64,000 nt of DNA from Fratercula arctica (lineage: Eukaryota; Chordata; Aves; Charadriiformes; Alcidae). The translations under genes were made by a program, and so were the position numbers. Where the stretch lies: NCBI GenBank assembly GCA_947846985.1, contig CANTUZ010000014.1, positions 3,445,874 to 3,509,873 of the forward strand. The letters are read 5' to 3'. Below the pieces are notes generated by a model that saw only the letters and a program-made list of their open reading frames with translations, made no database searches and was not told where the DNA came from. Shown in pieces: positions 11,000 to 22,000 of this stretch (position 1 is its first letter; each line of letters opens with the position of its first letter).

Positions 11000-11814
11000 C
11001 CAAGCCCCTCAAGGTGCCTTTGGGTGCCCACCTCAGCGATGGGTGGATGGATCCTTCCATCCCAGAAACGCGTTTCAGCGCAATTTTCACCCTTCCTCCA
11101 AACTCATCGTGGCAGAAGGATGGTCTCGGGGCAGTGGGCGGTGGCACGGCACCGGGGGACAGCAGTGGCTGGTCTGGGGACCACCGGCTGGAGGAGAACA
11201 TCCAGCTGCTCCTTTAAAAAAAACCCTCATTTTTACTTCCCATCTTTATTTAAATATTTTAAGAGAAGACCCAGCCTCCAACCGCAGGGGCTCCGTCCCC
11301 CTGAGGTTCGGGATCGTGTTTTTATTGGACACGGCGTTTCCCGATCCGGCGTTTCCTTCCCCAATTTCCCCCCTTCGCCGCCTTCTCGCCTCCATTTTTG
11401 ACGCTGCCGCCTTCAAAATCCCCCGGGATGAATTCGGCCGGGCCCCGGTGGCTTCTCTGTGGGTCCTCGCTTGATAAACGGGGTGCAATAAAGCGGAACC
11501 AGGGTCTCCTGGAGTTGCGGGATGAGGATTTGGTTGCCGGCGGTTGGGAAAGTCGGGGGGGGGGGGGGGGGGGGGAAGAGATGGTGGACCCCCGTGTTTC
11601 CTCCGTCCCCCCACATCTCCGGGGCTGCCCAAAGCGGGAACGATGCTCTGGGCCGGCACAAAGTCCGGCTGCGTTGGGAGGTCGAGGAGGGGACGGGGAC
11701 ACGGTCCGGGGGGGGGGGTGGAGGGGACGTGGTGTCACCCGGGGAGGGCTGCGATGGGTCCCAACCCCCCCGGATAGGTCCCAAAGGGATCTCAGGGACA
11801 GTTGGGGGACAATT
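11000..11814. other. Probable 3'UTR/intergenic sequence of the zinc-finger gene
   Basis: No coding exon is seen. There is a plus-strand AATAAA at 11487-11492 and a reverse-complement AATAAA at 11245-11250. The 3' end of the plus-strand zinc-finger gene probably lies in this stretch. Confidence 0.45.
11487..11492 (+). terminator. Candidate poly(A) signal of the zinc-finger gene
   Basis: AATAAA about 1.4 kb past the stop codon, followed by a GTCTCCTGGAGTTG stretch. It is the first canonical plus-strand signal after the 28-bp array. Confidence 0.45.
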
Positions 11815-11954
11815 GAGGGGAAAAGACCCAAATGCGGGAGGTTTTGGGTGCCCCGGGGCTGTCCCTGAGCCGGAGCCCCCCGTTCTGGCCCTGGAGCCCC
11901 CTCGGGGACAGACAACCCCCCCACCGGGGTGCAAAGAGCTGGGCCCAGTCCAAC

Positions 11955-12425
11955 TTCCGAACTGGAACCAGCACATCTGGGTCCAGCTGCTCCTCCAGAT
12001 GTGGGAGGAGATGGGGGGTCCCACCCCCCCCCCCCCCGCCTTCCTCCGCTCCAAAAGGCACCTGGCAGCGGTGGGATTCGAACCCACGCCCCCGCAGGGA
12101 CTGGAGCCTTAATCCAGCGCCTTAGACCGCTCGGCCACGCTACCCCCCGCCGCGCCAACGCCGCCCAAAAATACCCGGGGAAAAAAAAAAAATCCAGAAA
12201 TTCCCCAAAAATTCCCCCTCGGGTCTTCTCAGGGGGGGTGGGGGCAGGGGAGGGGGCTCAGCCCCGGACCCCCCCACCCCACCCTCATACGCAGCTGGGC
12301 AAACTACGCCTCTTTTTTTTTTTTATTATTATTTTTACGCAAAACGATGAGAAAAAAAACGAGGCGATTTCTGCAAAATTCGCCTTTGGGGGATTTCAAG
12401 GGGGTTCGGGGGGGCTCCGGCCCGG
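11955..12425 (-). repeat. Left arm of a long inverted repeat (partner 18572-18998)
   Basis: Read on the minus strand, this arm matches 18572-18998 on the plus strand almost base for base. The match covers AAGGCGAATTTTGCAGAAAT, AGAGGCGTAGTTTGCCCAGC, TGAGAAGACCCGAGGGGG and the tRNA gene. It ends in CAGATGTGCTGGTTCCA, after an interval of about 75 bp present only in this arm. Confidence 0.9.
12063..12144 (-). tRNA. tRNA-Leu (anticodon AAG)
   Basis: An 82-nt type II tRNA. The minus strand starts GGTAGCGTGGCCGAGCGGTC and ends GGTTCGAATCCCACCGCTGC plus CA. The acceptor stem pairs GGTAGCG with CGCTGCC. The anticodon loop TTAAGGC sits in a CTGGA/TCCAG stem, giving anticodon AAG. A long variable arm (TCCCTGCGGGGGC) is present, as expected for leucine. 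Internal A box (TGGCCGAGCGG) and B box (GGTTCGAATCC) promoters are intact. No intron is visible and CCA is not encoded. Confidence 0.96.
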
Positions 12426-12429
12426 GGAC

Positions 12430-13040
12430 ACCCAGCGGGAGCTCGGGGACAGCCCCGGGGCACCCAGAACCTCCCGCATTTGGGTCTTTTCCCCCCGACT
12501 TACGCGAAAACCCCCGGCAGCGCCTTTTCTTTGGTTGGTTGGTTGGTTTTTTTTTTTTTAAGCAGTTAAAAAAAAGGTGGAATTTCCGAGGGGACGGTGG
12601 GTTTTTATCGAAACTGGAACGTTCACCTTTTCTTCTCCCCAAATTCTGGGGAGATCAGATCGCTTCGACGTCCCCGGGGGGAAAAAAAAAACACAAAAAC
12701 CCCAAAGATTCATAAGAGAAGGAAAAAAAAAAAAAAAAAAAGACCAAATCCCAAAATAAATCATTATTTTCTGCAGGGGTCCAGATTTCATCCTTTCCTG
12801 GGGGACACACAACGCCTCCAACCCCCCCCGAATCCCCCCCCCTCCACCCCGAGCTGAGTCCTCCCGGGATCGGGCTCTTTAATAATATTCATTATTTAGC
12901 ATTTCAGCCCCCGGGTTTAATAATATTAATTATTTAGCGTTATTTTATGAGGCCTATTTGCGTTTCAGCCCCCGGGTTTCCTCGTCTCGGCCCCGATTTC
13001 CCCTTCCCGGCCGCGGGGAAGCGACGGGGCGAGAGAGGGA
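12430..13040. other. Intergenic sequence between tRNA and the 94-bp array
   Basis: No gene is seen. It holds A/T-rich islands, several TTTAAT motifs (ATTAAA on the minus strand, near 12876 and 12923) that could serve as weak poly(A) signals for a minus-strand transcript, and A/T homopolymers. Confidence 0.4.
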
Positions 13041-14692
13041 AGCCCTTTAATTGGTGCTCCGGGGGCACTGGGAGCACTGGGAGCACTGGGAATGGCTTTT
13101 CCCCGCTGCGGAGGCGGCGGTGGGTGAGGAGGGAAGCCCTTTGCCTGGTGCTCCGGGGGCACTGGGAGCACTGGGAATGGCTTTTCCCCGCTGCGGAGGC
13201 GGCGGTGGGCGAGGAGGGAAGCCCTTTGCCTGGTGCTCCGGGGGCACTGGGAGCACTGGGAGCACTGGGAAGGGCTTTTCCCTGCTGCGGAGGCGGCGGT
13301 GGGCGAGGGGGGAAGCCCTTTGCCTGGTGCTCCGGGGGCACTGGGAGCACTGGGAGCACTGGGAAGGGCTTTTCCCCGCTGCGGAGGCGGCGGTGGGCGA
13401 GGAGGGAAGCCCTTTGCTTGGTGCTCTGGGGGCACTGGGAGCACTGGGAGCACTGGGAAGGGCTTTTCCCCGCTGCGGAGGCGGCGGTGGGCGAGGAGGG
13501 AATCCCTTTGCCTGGTGCTCCGGGGGCACTGGGAGCACTGGGAGCACTGGGAAGGGCTTTTCCCCGCTGCGGAGGCGGCGGTGGTTGAGGAGGGAAGCCC
13601 TTTGCCTGGTGCTCTGGGGGCACTGGGAGCACTGGGAAGAGCTTTTCCCCGCTGCGGAGGCGGCGGTGGGCGAGGAGGGAAGCCCTTTGCCTGGTGCTCC
13701 GGGGGCACTGGGAGCACTGGGAGCACTGGGAAGAGCTTTTCCCCGCTGCGGAGGCGGCGGTGGGCGAGGAGGGAAGCCCTTTGCCTGGTGCTCCGGGGGC
13801 ACTGGGAGCACTGGGAGCACTGGGAAGGGCTTTTCCCCGCTGCGGAGGCGGCGGTGGGTGAGGAGGGAAGCCCTTTGCTTGGTGCTCCGGGGGCACTGGG
13901 AGCACTGGGAGCACTGGGAAGGGCTCTCCCCGCTGCGGAGGCGGCGGTGGGCGAGGAGGGAAGCCCTTTGCCTGGTGCTCCGGGGGCACTGGGAGCACTG
14001 GGAGCACTGGGAAGGGCTTTTCCCCGCTGCGGAGGCGGCGGTGGGTGAGGAGGGAAGCCCTTTGCCTGGTGCTCCGGGGGCACTGGGAGCACTGGGAGCA
14101 CTGGGAAGGGCTTTTCCCCGCTGCGGAGGCGGCGGTGGGCGAGGAGGGAAGCCCTTTGCCTGGTGCTCCGGGGGCACTGGGAGCACTGGGAGCACTGGGA
14201 AGGGCTTTTCCCCGCTGCGGAGGCGGCGGTGGGCGAGGAGGGAAGCCCTTTGCCTGGTGCTCCGGGGGCACTGGGAGCACTGGGAGCACTGGGAATGGCT
14301 TTTCCCCCGCTGCGGAGGCGGCGGCGGGCGAGGGGGGAAGCCCTTTGCTTGGTGCTCCGGGGGCACTGGGAGCACTGGGAGCACTGGGAATGGCTCTCCC
14401 CGCTGCGGAGGCGGCGGCGGACGAGGAGGGAAGCCCTTTGCCTGGTGCTCCGGGGGCACTGGGAGCACTGGGAGCACTGGGAAGGGCTTTTCCCCGCTGC
14501 GGAGGCGGCGGCGGGCGAGGAGGGAATCCCTTTGCCTGGTGCTCCGGGGGCACTGGGAGCACTGGGAGCACTGGGAAGGGCTTTTCCCCGCTGCGGAGGC
14601 GGCGGTGGGCGAGGAGGGAAGCCCTTTGCCTGGTGCTCCGGGGGCACTGGGAGCACTGGGAGCACTGGGAAGGGCTCTCCCCGCTGCGGAGG
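13040..14692. repeat. 94-bp minisatellite resembling an amplified zinc finger
   Basis: About 18 tandem units, mostly 94 bp with some of 85 bp (one 9-bp GGGAGCACT copy fewer). Read on the minus strand, each unit contains a C2H2-finger-like segment: CSQCPRSTRQRASLLAHRR, then LRSGEKPFP, 28 residues in total. The conserved Phe is missing and the second zinc His is replaced by Arg. The unit equals 84 bp (one finger) plus 9 plus 1, so the frame shifts in every copy and the array cannot encode a continuous finger protein. It is best called a fossil finger turned minisatellite. Confidence 0.85.
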
Positions 14693-14814
14693 CGCGTTGT
14701 CCCCACCTGTGGTGACAAGGGGAGAAGGCAAAGGTCAGGCGCTGCCCCAGAAAGGCCGGGCTGGGGGGTGTCTGTGTGTCCCCCGCCCCGGGATCCCGGC
14801 TCCGGATGGCCCCT

Positions 14815-17800
14815 GTCCCCTCATCCTTCTCCCACTGTCCCCATCCCTGTCCCCTTGTCCCCATTCCTCCATCCCTATCCCCGTCCCTGCCCCCCCCATC
14901 CCCATCCCTGTCCCCCTCACCCCTCTCCCACCGTCCCCATCCCTGTCCCCTTGTCCCCATTCCTCCATCCCTATCCCCATCCCTGTCCCCCCATCCCTGT
15001 CCCCTCACCCCTCTCCCACTGTCCCCATCCCTGTCCCCTTGTCCCCATTCCTCCATCCCTATCCCCATCCCTGTCCCCCCATCCCTGTCCCCTCACCCCT
15101 CTCCCACCGTCCCCATCCCTGTCCCCTTGTCCCCATTCCTCCATCCCTATCCCCATCCCTGTCCCCTCACCCCTCTCCCACCGTCCCCATCCCTGTCCCC
15201 TTGTCCCCATTCCTCCATCCCTATCTCCCTCCCTGCCCCCCCATCCCCATGTCCCCATCCCCATCCCTGTCCCCCCATCCCTATCCCACCCGTCCCCATC
15301 CCTGTCCCCCAAATCTGTCCCTTTGTCCGCGTCTCTCCACCCCTATCCCTCTCCCCCCTATCCCAGTCCCTCCATCCGCCCCCCCATCCCTGTCCCCATC
15401 ATCCTGTCCCTGTCCCCTCACCCCGTCCCCACCATCCCCATCCCTTTGTCCTCGTCCTCTCACCTCTGTACCCATCCCTGTCCCCGTCCCTTTCCCCCCA
15501 TTCCCATCCCGGTGCCCCCATTCCTGGCCCTCTGTCCCCGTCCCCATCCCTGTCCCGGTCCCCATCCCTCTGTTTCCATCCCTGTCCCCCATCCCTCTCT
15601 CCCTGTGCCTCCATCCCTGTCCCCACATCCTCAACCCTATCCCTCATCCCTGTCCTTGTCCCTGTCCCCATCCCTATCCCTGTCCCCATCCCTCTATCCC
15701 TATCCCCATCCCTATCCCTGCCCCCATCCCCCTATCCCTGTCCCCATCCCTATCCCTGTCCCCATCCCTATCCCTGTCCCCCCCATCCCTATCCCTGTCC
15801 CCATCCCTCTATCCCTGTCCCCATCCCTATCCCTGTCCCCATCCCTCTATCCCTGTCCCCATCCCTCTATCCCTGTCCCCATCCCTATCCCTGTCCCCCC
15901 CCATCCCTGTCCCCATCCCCCTATCCCTGTCCCCACCCCTATCCCTGTCCCCATCCCTCTATCCCTGTCCCCATCCCCCTATCCCTGTCCCCCCCATCCC
16001 TATCCCTGTCCCCATCCCCATATCCCTGTCCCCATCCCTATCCCTGTCCCCATCCCCCTATCCCTGTCCCCATCCCTATCCCTGTCCCCCCCATCCCTAT
16101 CCCTGTCCCCATCCCCCTATCCCTGTCCCCATCCCTATCCCTGTCCCCATCCCCATCCCTGTCCCCATCCCTATCCCTGTCCCCCCCATCCCCATCCCTG
16201 TCCCCATCCCCATCCCTATCCCTGTCCCCATCCCTATCCCTGTCCCCATCCCCCTATCCCTGTCCCCCCCATCCCTATCCCTGTCCCCATCCCCCTATCC
16301 CTGTCCCCATCCCTATCCCTGTCCCCATCCCCCTATCCCTGTCCCCATCCCTATCCCTGTCCGCCTCCCTCTATCCCTGCCCCCATCCCTATCCCTGTCC
16401 CCATCCCTATCCCTGTCCCCATCCCCCTATCCCTGTCCCCATCCCTATCCCTGTCCCCATCCCCCTATCCCTGTCCCCATCCCTATCCCTGTCCGCCTCC
16501 CTCTATCCCTGTCCCCATCCCTATCCCTGTCCCCATCCCACTATCCCTGTCCCCATCCCCATATCCCTGTCCCCATCCCTATCCCTGTCCCCATCCCCCT
16601 ATCCCTGTCCCCATCCCCATATCCCTGTCCCCATCCCTATCCCTGTCCCCCCCATCCCCCTATCCCTGTCCCCATCCCTATCCCTGTCCCCATCCCCCTA
16701 TCCCTGTCCCCATCCCTATCCCTGTCCCCATCCCCATATCCCTGTCCCCATCCCCATCCCTATCCCCATCCCCATCCCTGTCCCCATCCCTATCCCTGTC
16801 CCCATCCCCCTATCCCTGTCCCCATCCTATCCCTGTCCCCATCCCCTATCCCTGTCCCCATCCCTATCCCTGTCCCCATCCCCATATCCCTGTCCCCATC
16901 CCCATCCCTATCCCCATCCCCCTATCCCTGTCCCCATCCCTATCCCTGTCCCCATCCCCCTATCCCTGCCCCCATCCCTATCCCTGTCCCCATCCCTATC
17001 CCTGTCCCCCCATCCCTATCCCTGTCCCCATCCCCATCCCTGTCCCCATCCCTATCCCTGTCCCCATCCCCCTATCCCTGTCCCATCCCTATCCCTGTCC
17101 CCATCCCCATCCCTGTCCCCATCCCCATCCCTGTCCCCATCCCCCTATCCCTGTCCCCATCCCTATCCCTGTCCCCATCCCCATCCCTGTCCCCCCCATC
17201 CCTATCCCTGTCCCCATCCCCATATCCCTGTCCCCATCCCTATCCCTGTCCCCATCCCCCTATCCCTGTCCCCATCCCTATCCCTGTCCCCATCCCCCTA
17301 TCCCTGTCCCCATCCCCCTATCCCTGTCCCCCCCATCCCTATCCCTGTCCCCATCCCCCTATCCCTGTCCCCCTCCCCCTATCCCTGTCCCCATCCCTAT
17401 CCCTGTCCCCATCCCCCTATCCCTGTCCCCATCCCCCCATCCCTGTCCCCATCCCTATCCCTGTCCCCATCCCCCTATCCCTGTCCCCATCCCCCTATCC
17501 CTGTCCCCATCCCTATCCCTGTCCCCATCCCCCTATCCCTGTCCCCATCCCCCTATCCCTGTCCCCCCCCATCCCTATCCCTGTCCCCATCCCCATATCC
17601 CTGTCCCCATCCCCCTATCCCTGTCCCCCCCATCCCTATCCCTGTCCCCATCCCTGTCCCCCCCATCCCTATCCCTGTCCCCATCCCTATCCCTGTCCCC
17701 CCCCATCCCTATCCCTGTCCCCATCCCTATCCCTGTCCCCATCCCCCTATCCCTGTCCCCATCCCCCTATCCCTGTCCCCATCCCTATCCCTGTCCCCAT

Positions 17801-18110
17801 CCCCCTATCCCGTCCCCATCCCCCTATCCCTGTCCCCCCCATCCCTATCCCTGTCCCATCCCCACATCCCTGTCCCCATCCCCTATCCCTGTCCCCCCCA
17901 TCCCTATCCCTGTCCCCATCCCTGTCCCCCCCATCCCTATCCCTGTCCCCATCCCTATCCCTGTCCCCCCCATCCCTATCCCTGTCCCCATCCCTATCCC
18001 TGTCCCCATCCCTCTATCCCTATCCCTATCCCTATCCCTGTCCCCATCCCTATCCCTGTCCCCCCCATGCCTGTCCCTTTGTCCCCCCCTCCTTGTCCCA
18101 CCGTCCCCAT
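14815..18110. repeat. 3.3-kb pyrimidine-rich minisatellite (CCCTATCCCTGTCCC)
   Basis: Very long array of CCCATCCCTATCCCTGTCCC-type units mixed with CCCCATCCCCCTATCCCTGTCC units. The minus strand is G-rich with regularly spaced GGG runs (GGGATAGGGATGGGGACAGGG-like). Plus-strand open frames of over 1200 codons through it are produced by the absence of T-starting stop triplets in this composition, not by genes. Confidence 0.95.
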
Positions 18111-18299
18111 CGCTCTGTCCCTGTCCCCCCGTCCCCACTCCCTCACCCCCCTCCCCAACGCCGCCACCCGAGGCCGGGCCGGGCCCGGGGGACCCCCCCC
18201 GAACCCCCGGTACCTGCGGGGACCGCCCGGGCTGGCGGCTCCTGCCCGGCCCTGGGCCCTGGGCCCCCGGCTCCGGCGGCAGCGGGACCGGGACCGGAG

Positions 18300-18385
18300 C
18301 CGGGGAACAATGGCGGCGGCGCTGACCCGGAAGTTGACCAGCTTCCCACCGGAAGTTTCCCCTCCTCCCACCCGGAAGTGCCCCC
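18300..18385. promoter_or_regulatory. Promoter-like element: YY1-type site plus three ETS sites
   Basis: ACAATGGCGGCGG (18307-18319) resembles a YY1 site. CCGGAAGT occurs at 18328-18335, 18349-18356 and 18372-18379, spaced 21 and 23 bp. This is the classic layout of a TATA-less housekeeping promoter and sits in a CpG-rich block (18160-18560). On the minus strand a CCCGCAG|GTACCG donor near 18211 could end a first exon, pointing transcription left into the 94-bp array. No intact coding gene is attached on either side. Confidence 0.55.
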
Positions 18386-18571
18386 CTCCCCAGCCCGGGA
18401 AACCCAAACCCGGCGGCGGCGCGATTCGGGGGCGGCGAATTTTGGGGGGGGGGGGGGGGCAAAAGGGGAGAAAAGGGCCGGAACCGGGGGGGGGTCGGGG
18501 CGCCCCGGGCTCCCGCGGGGTGTCCCCGGCCCGGAGCTCCGTCCCTCGGCTCCCGAAGGGGGGGGGGGGGG

Positions 18572-18998
18572 ACAGGCCGGAGCCCCCCCGTTCCGCCCCC
18601 CCCGAACCCCCTTGAAATCCCCCAAAGGCGAATTTTGCAGAAATCGCCTCGTTTTTTTCTCATTGTTTTGCGTAAAAATAATAATAAAAAAAAAAAGAGG
18701 CGTAGTTTGCCCAGCTGCGTATGAGGGTGGGGTGGGGGGGTCCGGGGCTGAGCCCCCTCCCCTGCCCCCACCCCCCCTGAGAAGACCCGAGGGGGAATTT
18801 TTGGGGAATTTCTGGATTTTTTTTTTTTTTTTTTTCCCCGGGTATTTTTGGGCGGCGTTGGCGCGGCGGGGGGGTAGCGTGGCCGAGCGGTCTAAGGCGC
18901 TGGATTAAGGCTCCAGTCCCTGCGGGGGCGTGGGTTCGAATCCCACCGCTGCCAGGTGCCTTTTGGGCCTCGGTTGGACCCAGATGTGCTGGTTCCAG
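18572..18998 (+). repeat. Right arm of the long inverted repeat (partner 11955-12425)
   Basis: Plus-strand copy of the tRNA-containing arm. Similarity starts at GGCCGGAGCCCCCC, has a small insertion near 18590, and continues through the tRNA gene. It skips about 75 bp of the left arm and resumes at GACCCAGATGTGCTGGTTCC. Beyond it a GATGATGATGGTGGTGG microsatellite begins. Confidence 0.9.
18873..18954 (+). tRNA. tRNA-Leu (anticodon AAG)
   Basis: Identical in sequence over its 82 nt to the minus-strand copy 6.7 kb to the left: same anticodon loop TTAAGGC, same long variable arm, same A and B boxes. Upstream flanks are also nearly identical. The two genes point away from the DNA between them. 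Confidence 0.96.
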
Positions 18999-19007
18999 GG
19001 GTGGTGA

Positions 19008-19041
<34 letters not shown>

Positions 19042-19099
19042 GGGGTGCCACCAGCGCCCAGAAGATGACCTAAGGCTTTGCGTAGAGTCGTGGTGGTGA

Positions 19100-22000
19100 C
19101 TTCAAATTATGGAGGACGGACCCACCCCATGGAGTCCCACCACCAGATGGATCTACCCCACAGTGTCCCACCACTGGATGGACTCACATGATGTCCCACC
19201 CCCAGAAGGACCCACCCCATGGTGTCCTATCAACAGATGGACTCACCCCAGTGGTGTCCCACCACCAGAAGGACCCACCCCACGGTGTCCCACCTCCAGA
19301 AGGACCCACCCCACGGTGTCCCACCACCAGAAGGACCCACCCCATGGTGTCCCACCTCCAGAAGGACCCAGCCCATGGTGTCCTATCAACAGATGGACTC
19401 ACCCCAGTGGTGTCCCACCACCAGAAGGACCCACCCCATGGAGTCCCACCACCAGAAGGACCCACCTCATGGTGTCCCACCTCCAGAAGGACCCACCCCA
19501 TGATGTCCCACCACCAGATGGACCCACCCCATGGAGTCCCACCACCAGAAGGACCCACCCCATGGTGTCCCACTGCTGGAACTGGCCAGCTTTTGCATAG
19601 GTGATGACGGTGACTTCAAATTATGGTGGACAGACCCACCCCACGGTGTCCCACCACCAAAAGGACCTACCCCATGGAGTCCCACCCCCAGAAGGACCCA
19701 CCCCATGGTGTGCTATAAACAGATGGACTCACCCCAGTGGTGTCCCACCACCAGAAGGACCTACCTCATGGTGTCCCACCACCAGATGGACCCACCCCAT
19801 GGTGTCCCACCCCCAGAAGGACCCACCCCATGATGTCCCACCGCTGGAACTGGCCAGCTTTTGCATAGGTGACGACGGTGACTTCAAATTATGGTGGACA
19901 GACCCACCCCATGGTGTCCCACCACCAAAAGGACCTACCCATGGAGTCCCCACCACCAGAAGGACCCACGCCACAGTGTCCCACCACTGGATGGACTCAC
20001 ATGATGTCCCACCCCCAGAAGGACCCACCCCATGGTGTCCTATCAACAGATGGACTCACCCCAGTGGTGTCCCACCACCAGAAGGACCCACCCCACGGTG
20101 TCCCACCTCCAGAAGGACCCACCCCACGGTGTCCCACCACCAGAAGGACCCACCCCATGGTGTCCCACCTCCAGAAGGACCCAGCCCATGGTGTCCTATC
20201 AACAGATGGACTCACCCCAGTGGTGTCCCACCACCAGAAGGACCCACCCCATGGAGTCCCACCACCAGAAGGACCCACCTCATGGTGTCCCACCTCCAGA
20301 AGGACCCACCCCATGATGTCCACCACCCGATGGACCCACCCCATGGAGTCCCACCACCAGAAGGAACCCACCCCATGGTGTCCCACTGCTGGAACTGGCC
20401 AGCTTTTGCATAGGTGATGACGGTGACTTCAAATTATGGTGGACAGACCCACCCCACGGTGTCCCACCACCAAAAGGACCTACCCCATGGAGTCCCACCC
20501 CCAGAAGGACCCACCCCATGGTGTGCTATAAACAGATGGACTCACCCCAGTGGTGTCCCACCACCAGAAGGACCTACCTCATGGTGTCCCACCACCAGAT
20601 GGACCCACCCCATGGTGTCCCACCCCCAGAAGGACCCACCCCATGATGTCCCACCGCTGGAACTGGCCAGCTTTTGCATAGGTGACGACGGTGACTTCAA
20701 ATTATGGTGGACAGACCCACCCCATGGTGTCCCACCACCAAAAGGACCTACCCCATGGAGTCCCACCACCAGAAGGACCCACGCCACAGTGTCCCACCAC
20801 TGGATGGACTCACATGATGTCCCACCCCCAGAAGGACCCACCCCATGGTGTCCTATCAACAGATGGACCCACCCCATGGAGTCCCACCACCAGAAGGACC
20901 CACCCCATGGAGTCCCACCACTGGATGGATCTACCCCATGGAGTCCCACCACTGGATGGACTCACATGATGTCCCACCCCCAGAAGGACCCACCCCACGG
21001 TGTCCCACCACCAGAAGGACCCACCCCACGGTGTCCCACCACCAGAAGGACCCACCCCACGGTGTCCCACCACCAGAAGGACCCACCCCATGGAGTCCCA
21101 CCACCAGAAGGACCCACGCCACAGTGTCCCACCACTGGATGGACTCACATGATGTCCCACCCCCAGAAGGACCCACCCCATGGTGTCCTATCAACAGATG
21201 GACCCACCCCATGGAGTCCCACCACCAGAAGGACCCACCCCATGGAGTCCCACCACTGGATGGATCTACCCCATGGAGTCCCACCACTGGATGGACTCAC
21301 ATGATGTCCCACCCCCAGAAGGACCCACCCCACGGTGTCCCCACCACCAGAAGGACCCCCCCCACGGTGTCCCACCACCAGAAGGACCCACCCCACGGTG
21401 TCCCACCACCAGAAGGACCCACCCCATGGAGTCCCACCACCAGAAGGACCCACCTCATGGTGTCCCACCTCCAGAAGGACCCACCCCATGATGTCCCACC
21501 ACCAGATGGACCCACCCCATGGAGTCCCACCACCAGAAGGACCCACCCCATGGTGTCCCACTGCTGGAACTGGCCAGCTTTTGCATAGGTGATGACGGTG
21601 ACTTCAAATTATGGTGGACAGACCCACCCCACGGTGTCCCACCACCAAAAGGACCTACCCCATGGAGTCCCACCACCAGAAGGACCCACCCCATGGTGTG
21701 CTATAAACAGATGGACTCACCCCAGTGGTGTCCCACCACCAGAAGGACCTACCTCATGGTGTCCCACCACCAGATGGACCCACCCCATGGTGTCCCACCC
21801 CCAGAAGGACCACCCCATGATGTCCCACCGCTGGAACTGGCCAGCTTTTGCATAGGTGACGACGGTGACTTCAAATTATGGTGGACAGACCCACCCCATG
21901 GTGTCCCACCACCAAAAGGACCTACCCCATGGAGTCCCACCACCAGAAGGACCCACGCCACAGTGTCCCACCACTGGATGGACTCACATGATGTCCCACC

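Larger units (their letters stand above)
11815..12497. repeat. Foldback repeat flanking the left tRNA-Leu
   Basis: The arm at 11815-11882 (GGGGAAAAGACCCAAATGCG and following, through GTGCCCCGGGGCTGTCCC to GCCGGAGCCCCC) reappears in reverse complement at 12413-12497 with few differences. The arms enclose about 530 bp that contain the minus-strand tRNA gene at 12063-12144. Confidence 0.8.

Noticed and set aside
11245..11250. Minus-strand AATAAA as the end of a minus-strand gene
   Set aside because: No minus-strand coding exon lies upstream of it before the tRNA and the repeat arrays. Left unassigned.
12940..15068. Minus-strand open frames of 588-673 codons with SGEKPF motifs
   Set aside because: The finger-like motif appears in a given frame only once per three 94-bp units. 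No frame encodes consecutive fingers, so it is not a functional zinc-finger protein.
14045..18908. Plus-strand open frames of 1279-1581 codons
   Set aside because: They run through the 94-bp and CCCTATCCC arrays and are open in all three frames because the composition lacks stop triplets. They have no domains and no splice context.
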